From: Patella vulgata
Taxonomy: Eukaryota; Mollusca; Gastropoda; Patellidae
NCBI RefSeq assembly: GCF_932274485.2
Contig: NC_065881.2
Location: 82,958,702-83,022,701 of the forward strand
Direction of reading: 5' to 3'
DNA: 64,000 nt
In this document: piece after piece, positions 55,393 through 64,000 of the stretch
Layout: each line of letters opens with the position of its first letter
Position numbering within the stretch: position 1 is the first letter of the stretch
Notes under the pieces: generated by a model
Told to the model about the DNA's origin: nothing
Databases searched by the model: none
The model's input: the letters and a program-made list of their open reading frames with translations, nothing else
Made by a program: the position numbers and the translations under genes

Positions 55393-55963
55393 GAAATGAA
55401 ATGAAATGAAATGGGGTTTAACGTCCTACTGTTTTGTACTGACTGTGCTAATGAGAAAGAGAGAGAAATGGGGTTTAACATCCACTCGACACAAACTAGG
55501 TCATTTCGGGACTAACATATGGTTTAATCTTTCTATTTCAATAATTCGCTTGCGCGTAGGGGTCTTTAGCAGTGCGAGGAAACCGGGGGACCCGGTGAAA
55601 ACCCACGAGGTTGGACAGGCCCTACTTCTTGTCACGTACAACCGGGGAATCGAAATCCCGCCAGTTGACTCAATGACACTGTGCTAATGAAGACGGGCAA
55701 ACGCCATGCAGTCTGTTATAATATGAGGGACATTTTACTTGTATGGCGGCACTGCGGAATTCTCTTATTTTGAATTTCAACTGTCAAGGTTTTACACGGG
55801 ACCTCGTTTTTTTTTTATCCCATCCGAACGACTAGATTATGTTCCTTGTCAGGACCTCTGTCGTGCACCACTGAACCTTCTTGCCCAACACCGAAACGAT
55901 AGCGACCCCGAGACCTCATATTTAGCGAGCTAGCGTCTTACTCACTGAGTCACAGTGGCTCCC
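55393..55963 (-). mobile_element. SINE-2 copy interrupted by SINE-1
   Basis: Tail and TACTGACTGTGCTAATGA at 55393-55454, continuing at 55691 with AGACGGGCAAACGCC to the head CACTGAGTCACAGTGGC. The second part is the more diverged. Confidence 0.83.
55455..55677 (-). mobile_element. SINE-1 nested in SINE-2
   Basis: Flanked by a perfect 13-bp duplication ACTGTGCTAATGA (55442-55454 and 55678-55690), which is SINE-2 sequence. It is 5'-truncated, ending at TTGACTCAATGAC without boxes A. Confidence 0.92.
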
Positions 55964-56960
55964 AGGAGGATAAAAGAACCATTATATTTTATTTATGATA
56001 ACAACAGTTTATTATTCCGATTTCCACAAAAAACCAACGGCTACTTTATCTAGAAGTCATATTTTATATCTTATTGGATGTTGTTTTTAAGTTGGAAAAC
56101 CTCCAAGCATTTTACCATTAAAACGAATATTAAAAGATTTCTAAAGAGGAGATAGAGACATGCATGGTATTTAAAAGATGGCAATTTATAACAATTACCT
56201 GGGTTGTCTGCCCCTGGAGAATTGCCAGTTGCATTACCAAACTACCGTTCTGTACACAGATAACTGTCTACATTGAAAATAAATCTCTGCCGTGAATGGA
56301 CGCCATAGGACCCCAAAAATTATATGCGATTTTGTAATGAGGTTCTACACCGTCTCGCATCTGTCATACACACAAATAACAAATATACCTTTTTAATGCT
56401 ATTATATATATATATCTTTATTGATCCTCCAAATATGAAGAGTATTACAAAACATTGTATACAAAATAATAGTAATCACAAAATATAATAATAATAATAA
56501 TAATAAGAAAAAAAATGTTGAAGGGTTAAGCTTCTAGATTTACACTGTCTAACGAATCACATTTATATAGGGTGATCTCATACTAGTCCCTTACAGACTA
56601 GGAAAATAAACAGTACTGTTTGTTTCCGCACGTGATCGTCGACGTTACGGAGAGAGAGCATTTTAACGAGGAATTTATTGTCGGTTACCTCTTCGTGTGA
56701 ATACAATTTCATTACATCCAGTCAACTAGCTTAGTGTCAAGTTTCAAGCGGAGCTAATTGTAGATAGGCATCGTAAATTTACTATTCCAAAATACGACAC
56801 ATATTAATGTCAGTTTAAAATTAAATTAAATTCCTTGTACAATCAATGTCTAACCTTTTTGCACTCGCGTGTGATGATGAACATGTTGCCTTGACAGAGG
56901 TGCTATTGCGGAAGGAGATCTTTAACGTACGTTCAGTGAGCTCGGTTTATCGCCCTACCC
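55964..56960. other. No gene seen
   Basis: AT-rich, with only the microsatellites already listed. GATCTTTAACGTACGTTCAG at 56919 leads into the 125-bp duplication and has SINE-like wording. Confidence 0.55.
56402..56516. repeat. Simple repeats (AT)n and (AAT)n
   Basis: ATTATATATATATAT at 56400 and eight AAT units at about 56487-56510. Confidence 0.85.
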
Positions 56961-57200
56961 GAAACACTTGGGAAACACCGGGATTGAACCGATTTGCGCT
57001 CTGTTTTAACAAACCCCGTGGACTTGCTAATTGTCTCCTTGTGATGAGTGGAAGTTAACCCAGATTGTATTTTCTTACTGCAGAATCGAACCGCTTGGGA
57101 AGCACCCTGATCTAACCCATTTGCACTCTGTCCTAAGAATCTCCGTGCACTCGCGAATTGCCTCGTTGTGTCGAATGGGAGTTAAACCAGGTTGTCTTCT
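56961..57200. repeat. Diverged 125-bp direct duplication
   Basis: CACTTGGGAAACACCGGGATTGAACC ... GGAAGTTAACCCAGATTGT (from about 56964) recurs as CGCTTGGGAAGCACCCTGATCTAACC ... GGGAGTTAAACCAGGTTGT (from about 57090), about 75% identical. The GGGAGTTAAACC end resembles a SINE 3' end. Confidence 0.68.
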
Positions 57201-57778
57201 CTCACGTTAGAATTAACAGTGAAATACATATCTCTTGTGGATTACAGATTAGTTGGCGATATCAGACCGGTGTGAAATAATGTCTGGTATTTTCACTAAG
57301 CAATTACATCAGATTGTTGGAGCTTGAAATGGCAAGTAATTGGTTATCACTGAGAACTTTGACACATATTGTCTCCGAACCATTCCTGTTCCGTTGTCTG
57401 GACGTGCCAAACCGTGTCTTATGTCTGGAAGTACGGGACACTAATGAAGATGTAATCAAGCTGGTGCCATTGACGGCGCTTCTGGACAAAAGTTATTGTT
57501 ACTAGAAACGGTCTGATGAAACTGTTTGTTCATTCAACTATACCGGAGAAATCAGACTAATGACGGTCTATTTTCTGATTAATTTTACAATAGAAACGTC
57601 GACTCTTGATAAAGTCCCTTCTCTGTTCCAGAATTCTGAATCAGCTGAAAATAGGGGATAATGGGTTCACTTATTATCTAGTTGACAGACTCTTTGTCGC
57701 GGAACCTGGTAATGTGAGAGCGGGGCAGTTGATTTGTTTTAAAAACTTCGTTTGAAAGAGTTTCTCGATTCTTAACTT
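57201..57778. other. No gene accepted
   Basis: Holds a 63-codon frame (57314-57505, ending LVPLTALLDKSYCY) with fairly even composition but no known domain, no clear splice sites and no partner frames. Confidence 0.5.
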
Positions 57779-57942
57779 GACAGATGAAACGATTGTCGAT
57801 ACAACTCACTAATGAAATTGAAAAGGGCACGAAGAATTTAAGGGCACCACGACAGATGAAACGTATGTCGATATAGCTCACTAATGAAATTTAAGGGCAC
57901 GAACAATTTAAGGGCACCACGATAGATGAAACGTTTGTCGAT

Positions 57943-57994
<52 letters not shown>

Positions 57995-58372
57995 GGTTTA
58001 ACGTCCACTCGACACAAACTAGGTCATTTCGGGACTATCATATGTTTTTTTTTAAAATTTATTTCAATAGGGGTCTTTAGCAGTGGGAGGAAACCGGGGG
58101 ACCCGGGGAAAACCGACAAGGTTGGACAGGCGACCCTACTCTTTGTCACGTACAACCGGGGATTCGAAACCACGCCAGTTGACTCAATGACAGGCCTTAT
58201 GATACAGCACGCACGTACTATCCATTCGGCCATCCAAGCCCCCTTTGTCGATAAAGCTCACTAATGAAAGTTAAAAGGCCACGAACAATTTTAAGGTACC
58301 ACGATAGATGAAACGTTTGTCGATACAGCTTACTAATGAAATTTAAAAGGCACAAACAATTTAAGGGCACCA
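57779..58372. repeat. 70-72-bp tandem repeat, four units, split by SINE-1
   Basis: Units start GAYAGATGAAACGWWTGTCG at 57779, 57851, 57921 and 58303 and contain CTCACTAATGAAATT and TTTAAGGGCACCAC. The third is interrupted by the SINE-1 at 57947-58243. Confidence 0.9.
57947..58243 (-). mobile_element. SINE-1 inside a 70-bp tandem repeat
   Basis: Full length with about 22 GA units of tail, flanked by a perfect 13-bp duplication TTTGTCGATAAAG (57934-57946 and 58244-58256). It interrupts the third unit of the repeat array. Confidence 0.93.
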
Positions 58373-58821
58373 CGATCAGCCTTTCGTTTGGCATAGCTGA
58401 AGTTGCCATCTTTCGAATACTTTGGGATTTTTCAAAGCCCAGGTTGACGATTGCAGATCTAACAAGGAAAGTATCGTTAGTCGATGGGATGGACCAAGAT
58501 CCCGAGGTGTCTTCACATGCTACAAAATCTGGGACATTCGTGCATTCGAACCACGGCACTCAGACATTCTAGTGTCCGAACCACAAAACCATAATGACCC
58601 TAGGTCAGTTCCGTCATGCGATATCCTGATATAACTAATAACGAAGAAATGAATTTACCGAAACACTTCAATTTGCCACGAATTCGTCAGACAATCCACT
58701 TGTGGAATATAATAACTATTAATAAAGGTAATAATCTAACTTCCTTGTCAATTTAATGTAATAGTATATAATTATATCAATCATGTGTCCACAAATAATA
58801 AACTGTGTCAGTAGGTCTTAA

Positions 58822-59575
58822 GGTGGCTTGGTGAGTAAGACGTTGACTCGCTAACCCAGACGCCCCGTATTCGATCCCTCTGTGATGCCGAGAAAGTTCA
58901 TCCGGCGTTTTACGTTTGGTTCCCCTTGTCAGTGGTGCATAACAGTGGTGCTAGTAAGGGGTGACATAGTCCTTCAGATAAGTCAAGAAACAGAGGTCTC
59001 CTCCTGTACACATTGGCCGTGTACGTAATGAATACTTAAACATGCATTATGCAAGAGCTAAATCTGCCTATTGCAGGTCTTTCTTTAGGCCTGATATGTT
59101 TTCTAAAGTATTAATTAGACATTAATTAACTGATCCAGGCCTTAATCAACTCTCGATGGCATCAGATTTCTCCGATATTAAATAGATTAGAATGGTTCAG
59201 CGATACTTTGATTTAATCAAATATGGAGGACCGAGACTTAGCTTCGATCGACCAGTACGGTGGTTGAAATTATTGCACACGTCTGTCAAACCTTCAAAGG
59301 CTAATATCTTCGCTTGCATGAAGTAATTTGAATGAAATTTTCAAATTATTCATTTTACATCATGTACTTTCGAACTATTATAGCAAGAATGGCTAGTTCT
59401 TTATCTAAATCTTACGTAATGAATACTTAACAGCTGGAATTCGAAATAAGATTAGACCATGGTGTCGCTGTCCGGGCAAAATTTCTGTCATAGCACACTG
59501 TATGGTGTACACCCGTCTTTATTATCCCAGTTGATGCAGAACAGTAGGGACGTTAAACCCCGTTTCATTTCATTT
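58822..59575 (+). mobile_element. SINE-2 copy interrupted by MITE-A
   Basis: Head GGTGGCTTGGTGAGTAAGAC to TACACATTGGCCGTG, then after the MITE-A CAGCTGGAATTCGAAATAAG to GGGACGTTAAACCCCG and ATTTC repeats. Confidence 0.85.
59040..59426 (+). mobile_element. MITE-A copy inside SINE-2
   Basis: Starts ACATGCATTATGCAAGAGC after TTAA (59036-59039) and ends before TTAA (59427-59430). It splits a SINE-2 between its GTGTACGTAA and CAGCTGGAATTCG segments. The interior is nearly identical to the 2048-2435 copy, so it is a recent family member. Instead of only TTAA, an 18-bp identical stretch flanks it (59022-59039 and 59413-59430). Confidence 0.85.
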
Positions 59576-59603
59576 CTCAGGAAAGTACACTGTACCCTGC
59601 ACA

Positions 59604-60515
59604 CAGGGCTGCCGACAACCAGTATCGCAGCGCAATTTGCGATACATATTTTCTCCGTTGCTAATCAAAAATTTAAATCTAAAGTTTTTGATTCGCAGTA
59701 ACTGCGAATCAGTAATATGCCTGTCATTTTGGATATTGACACAAGGATAATCCACATTTGAAGACTAGAAAGCTTTCTCAACAATTTCAACGAGTATAAA
59801 ATGTTGAATAAAATTTTATAAACAAAACTGAATTCTCCGTGTGACATTTTCTTCTCGAACTACCCAGACACAATTCATTATACGGTACTATATAATACAG
59901 GGACATAACTTTATGAATAGGGACTATTAAACCGGAAACAGGGAATCAAGTAGCACCACTCACGTTGCGAGACATCAAGTAATTATATGATATTTTGAAA
60001 GAAATAAATCCAGTGTATTGTAAATAAAATATAAAAAAATAAATGTTAACGTATTGTAAAATGATAAATCAAAGTAAAAATTCCCGTAAAATATTACGTG
60101 TCTAGTCAATCGAGGTGCGCCCGATTGAACAAAAAAAGCAATACACGATAAAAAACAGACGAAATTGTTTTCTAACGAAGATTTCTAACGTACAAAAAAT
60201 AACAATTAAAATGATTGGGGCTTCGGAAGTCACTGTTAAGAATTGGCTTCAGACATAAGACCTAACTAAATGTCTACATCACATTCACAAACTGTCACAA
60301 GTACTTGTGGCAGTCCTAAAAAAATCTAAGATTAGTAAGAATGGAATCTAATCATATTTGTTATGAACTAAAGTAATATCTTGTTATTTAGGTGTTTTAT
60401 GTTGAAACTGAAAAACTGCTAATCAATTTTTCAATTTGCTAATCAAATTTGGCAAAATTGGACTTTTTGATTAGCAGTGCTGCTAATCAACCGTGAAAAA
60501 TTACCGACAGCCCTG
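59604..60515. mobile_element. hAT-type non-autonomous transposon, 912 bp
   Basis: The left end CAGGGCTGCCGACAA and the reverse complement of the right end, CAGGGCTGTCGGTAA, match at 12 of 15 positions. The element is flanked by perfect 8-bp target duplications CCTGCACA at 59596-59603 and 60516-60523, the hallmark length for hAT elements. Copies of GCTAATCAA lie near both ends (about 59657, 60418, 60437 and 60480), in the way hAT transposase-binding subterminal motifs cluster. The interior is AT-rich and no transposase frame is visible, so it would need to be moved in trans. Confidence 0.88.
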
Positions 60516-60611
60516 CCTGCACACAGCCCGAAGTATCCCAAGGTCGACTCGGGTTCTGTGTCCTGGCACCGGGATAATGAGATATAAGCCAAATGACAGA
60601 CGTTAATATTT

Positions 60612-60671
60612 TCTTGTCTGCGATATCACCTCGGTGGAAGCGGACGTTAAATAACGCTATTTCACACACAC
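60612..60671 (+). mobile_element. SINE-3 copy, only 60 bp, with duplication
   Basis: TCTTGTCTGCGATATCACC to GCGGACGTTAAATAACGC and a (CA)n tail, flanked by a perfect 12-bp duplication ACGTTAATATTT (60600-60611 and 60672-60683). It is the 3' end alone and evidently integrated in that state. Confidence 0.85.
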
Positions 60672-60712
60672 ACGTTAATATTTCATTATTTATTAACAGT
60701 ACAGATTACAAT

Positions 60713-60966
60713 GAAATGAAATGAAATGGGGTTTAACGTCCTTCTGTTCTGCTCCTACACTGGGCTAATGAAGACGGGCATACGCCATACAGTGTGCTAT
60801 GAGGGGAATTTTGCCCGGGCAGCGACGCTACGGCCTACTCTTATATCGAATTCCAACTGCCAAGGGATCTTTTACGTGCACGCCAATATGTACACGGGAC
60901 CTCGTTCTTTTCGTACCATCCGAACGACTAGACAGCTGTCCTTGTCAGGCCCTCCGTACTGCAGCT
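60713..60966 (-). mobile_element. SINE-2 copy, head lost
   Basis: (AAATG)n tail to CTTGTCAGGCCCTCCGTAC. Very close to consensus over what remains. Confidence 0.84.
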
Positions 60967-61572
60967 TTATTCGCCCGTTCTGTCATATGATAAGTCTTTA
61001 CACTACCGAGCCTCCCCTCGGGAGTTGGTGAGTGTATCAGTAATCATTAAACGACTGTTGAACATAAGAATGTGTGGGCTGACTGAACGTCTAAAACAGC
61101 GATTTATGGAGCCATCAGCAAATTATAAAGACAGTAACACCGGGGATATATCGATGACCACTTACACATTTTAGCTTAAATAAAGGTCTCGTTCCAAACA
61201 TCGAACACATTGTGAATATATACATCGCCCCTTGTTATTTTTGTAGATCTGACAAGCTTGAGTTATACATTATGGCACTCACTGTGTATAAATCAATTTT
61301 ATATCATACCACTTTGTGTAATGGCGTCGTTCTAGCGGATACACAGACTGTTTTATGGTCGTTCATACTGATAATTGATTTACTTACTCAAGTCCTCAAA
61401 TCTCACCTTATAAAATAGTTATATAAATGAACAAAATAGAAATGTAAAGTGATTACAATTAATCTTTTGTAAATCATCGACTACAGCGAATTCAGTGATT
61501 AGTTAGTGCTGGTTGTTTATAAGTAATGAAAATATCTAAGTGGGGAGCGGGGGCGTTCGCTTTATATCTTAA

Positions 61573-61942
61573 AAGACAATATTGGTGTCAGCCATTATCA
61601 CACATATGATAGAACAGGTTAAACGCATTCCAATTATAATTTTAACACACATTCCATTGCTACGGTAGATGCGTAACGAAGATTTGAAGAACGGGGAAAT
61701 GACGCAAAAAAGTAAATACACGAGTTATCCTTATGTATAACTGACTGAAGTAACGATTGATAACAGATACAAGGTCGAGTTTCAGTTCACTGAGAATTCC
61801 ACTGAAGACGAAGGTTGTTATATGAGACTGCGAGAGGATATCTGACAAATCAAAAAAATAATTAAATGTCACTAGATGAGATTAAACGATAAAAATAGGA
61901 AAGGCGCATACTTTCCCTTGTTTTTATTCTTTCTATACTAAG
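61573..61942 (+). mobile_element. MITE-B single arm
   Basis: One arm of the MITE-B family only, starting after TTAA (61569-61572) with AAGACAATATTGGTGTCAG and running to the CCCTTGTTTTTATTC region. It is more diverged than the 10803-11528 arms, and no inverted partner follows. Confidence 0.78.
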
Positions 61943-61984
61943 GCATCTCATTGACATAAGTGACGAAGTTTCATTACTAATCGT

Positions 61985-62151
61985 ATACGTGACAAGAAGT
62001 AAGGTCACCCGTCTAAACTCGTGAGTTTTCTCCGGGTCGTCTGGTTCCCGCGACTGCTAAAGACTCCTCCACACAAGCGAATTATTGTTAGATTAGTCCC
62101 GAAATAACCCCTTTCTCTCTGTGTGTTTCGTTCCCCCCCCCCTCTCTCTCT
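61985..62151 (+). mobile_element. SINE-1 fragment, old
   Basis: GTACGTGACAAGAAGTAAGG-like start through a decayed core (TCTCCGGGTCGTCTGG) to a C-run and CT tail. Confidence 0.68.
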
Positions 62152-62287
62152 GAACGAGTACCTTAAATCCTGTATCATTTAATTTTCATGATTTTGACAT
62201 TATCATTTCCTTCTGGGGTGATTCGACCGAGTGTAATATCGGTAGTTGGGTGGGGGGGGGCTAGTCTGGCACCTGTTGGGGATGGGG

Positions 62288-62580
62288 GAAATGAAATGAA
62301 ATGAGGGTTTAACATCCTACTGTTGGCTCCGATGGGGCTAATGAAGACGGGTATACGTCATACAGTGCGCTATGAGGCACATTTTTCCCGGACAGCGGCA
62401 CACTCTTATATCGAATTCCAACTGCCAAGGGATCGTTTACGTGCCTGCCAATGTATACACGGGACCTCGGTTTTTCGTCCCATCCGAACGACTAGACAGT
62501 TGTCTAATGCAGGGGGGATCGAACACGCTACCTTCAAGCTAGCGAGCCAGCGTCTTGCCCACTTAGTCACCGTGGCTCCT
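62288..62580 (-). mobile_element. SINE-2 copy with internal deletion
   Basis: AAATGAAATGAAATGAGGG to the head CCACTTAGTCACCGTGGC. The CTTGTCAGGCCC...GAACTTTCTCGG block is missing between GTCTAATGC and AGGGGGGATCG. Confidence 0.83.
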
Positions 62581-63521
62581 GGAGATACAGAAGTGATTGA
62601 GAATATATTATCGCCTTCATTTCCAGAAATACAGTGTCCAATTATTCAGAATTGAATTGGGAAATGAGGGAAGTCGGTGGATGGCATAGGCCTGGTGGCT
62701 GGGCACTACCACTTCCGGTTTCGAAAGCTATAATACTTCCGGTAAGACAATCAAAAGCGAATTTGTAATGGATTAAATCACACTTTTTTTGATGCTGATA
62801 TGACAAATAAATGTCTCATGCGTTCATGATTTCCATGTCGTTCTCATAGTCAATAAATGTCTCAAGTGAAGTATGAATTGTTCGATTAATTCACTCTAGT
62901 TAGATTCCGGCATGGTTTACTGCTGCCAATATTTAAAGAGATGTCTGACGCGTTTGTCATAAGAATTATTGATAAAGTTACTCGATATGTTTGTTACTGA
63001 TCCCTATTTAATAACCACCTTCACACTTATCACGTGTGATTTGTAATATAATCGTTCTAATATCTTACACCTTTAAGTATCGCCATAGACATTTAAAGCC
63101 CTCGGAGAGTCTGGGCCACGCTTTTATATACAGCCGATTAGAAATAAATCAGACGCTATCTTATATACTTACGGAGTTTATACATTGTAGATTTTTCCAC
63201 TTCATATTTGAATCATATGTGACCGATTACCGTCAATTACAAACTCCTTGGAGTGTCTGCCTTGTGTAAATAATGTCTGTACATCAGGGTTGGATATATC
63301 ACGTAGCATTGTTCTTTCTCTCCCATTCTTTGTTTATAGACGATAGTCGACGCCATGTTTGTATCGTAGCGGGACTGAGTTTCCATTATATGATTACTTC
63401 CTGGATAAATAAAATGAAATGAAGTTGTGCGAGTTACGTTTCTCCACCAATCTATATATATTAATGAAAGTTGTTATACGTTATGCTATGTACCACAACC
63501 TGCTCATATCTCGAAACCTCA
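62581..63521. other. No gene seen
   Basis: Unique-looking. CACTTCCGGTTTC at 62709 also occurs at 45978 but the similarity does not extend. Confidence 0.55.
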
Positions 63522-63714
63522 CTGTTGAACCTTGTGGGTTTTCTCAGGGTCCTGCGGCTTCCTCCCACTGCTCAAAAACCCTACGCGCAAAGCGAATTAT
63601 TGACAAAAAAAGAATTGAACTATATGTTAGTCCTGAAATGACATAGTTTGTGTTAAGTGGACGTTACCCCCTCTCTCTCTCTCTCTCTCTCTCTCGCTCG
63701 CTCTCGCTCTCTCT
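63522..63714 (+). mobile_element. SINE-1 copy, 3' half
   Basis: CTTGTGGGTTTTCTCAGGGT to TAAGTGGACGTTACCCC plus a long (CT)n run with a few CG interruptions. Confidence 0.78.
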
Positions 63715-63849
63715 TCATATCTCGAAACCCAACTGACACGCCAAAGTGTATTAGATGGCATGGGTTTTTCGTCCAATTGACGACTGCATTTTGAACGATG
63801 ATATTGATATGGTTACATTGATGATATAAAAACAAAGACCCCAAGTACA

Positions 63850-63930
63850 CACTCGCGAGCGTGTAAAAGAGTCCTTAATAGTGCCGTTGTCCAGGCAAAA
63901 TGTCTCTTGCGTCACTTGCCTGTCTTCAGC
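63850..63930 (+). mobile_element. SINE-2 fragment, old
   Basis: GAGCGTGTAAAAGAGTCC, AGTGCCGTTGTCCAGGCAAA and TTGCCTGTCTTCAG phrases. Confidence 0.5.
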
Positions 63931-64000
63931 ACCGTAGAAGATCACAGACTGGTCGTAGGGAATTTTGGTCCCGCACATACAAAATATTCACCCGGTTTCT

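Noticed and set aside
57314-57505. 63-codon frame as a small gene
   Set aside because: No domain, no signal peptide, no splice or conservation evidence within the window.

Overview
This is eukaryotic, almost certainly animal, non-coding DNA. It is AT-rich and has no bacterial operons or ribosome binding sites. It is crowded with tRNA-derived SINEs, TTAA-flanked MITEs, a LINE fragment, hAT-type elements and one whole Tc1-like transposon. The SINE bodies, with a core of the kind described as Nin-DC and common tail signals, suggest a marine lophotrochozoan, most likely a mollusc. That assignment is inference from memory of families, not a search. I found no convincing host protein gene, rRNA, functional tRNA gene or CRISPR array. 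The window is best read as an intergenic or intronic repeat field.

Names used below are local to this annotation. SINE-1 is about 276 bp, has a class II tRNA-like head and a (CT)n tail, and occurs in about 33 pieces. SINE-2 is about 365 bp, has a tRNA-like head and an (ATTTC)n tail, and occurs in about 33 pieces. SINE-3 has a SINE-1-like core and a (CA)n tail, in 3 pieces. MITE-A (about 390 bp), MITE-B (726 bp foldback) and MITE-C (about 480 bp) are all flanked by TTAA.

Layout: 0-9 kb holds scattered SINEs, two MITE-A copies, inverted repeats and local tandem repeats. 10.2-11.5 kb holds MITE-C and the MITE-B foldback. 12.1-12.6 kb is a 27-bp minisatellite. 13.2-16.2 kb is a MITE-A copy split by two head-to-tail copies of an unrecognised 1.3-kb element. 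16.4-18.9 kb is SINE clusters. 19.5-20.35 kb is a 5'-truncated CR1/L2-like LINE. 21-37 kb is SINEs, small duplications, a coding-like GC-rich island at 34.5-34.8 kb and a degenerate repeat field at 36.9-37.6 kb. 38.4-40.6 kb is an AT-rich satellite interrupted by the intact Tc1-like element. 43.1-44.3 kb holds 79-bp and 147-bp tandem repeats. 44.8 kb holds a hAT MITE. 46.6-55 kb holds four more MITE-A copies, three MITE-C copies and many SINEs. 57.8-58.4 kb is a 70-72-bp repeat array split by SINE-1. 58.8-60.7 kb is a SINE-2 split by MITE-A, then a 912-bp hAT-type element, then a tiny SINE-3 copy.

The only intact protein-coding unit is the Tc1-like transposase (339 aa, DD34E). Nested insertions with readable target-site duplications give a partial chronology: SINE-1 lies inside SINE-2, inside SINE-1 and inside a tandem repeat; MITE-A lies inside SINE-2; the 1.3-kb element lies inside MITE-A; and Tc1 lies inside the AT satellite. 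The observations most worth following are the tandem 1.3-kb element, the intact Tc1 copy, the 3' signal shared by three SINE families that end in different microsatellites, and the 18-bp repeat flanking the MITE-A copy inside SINE-2.
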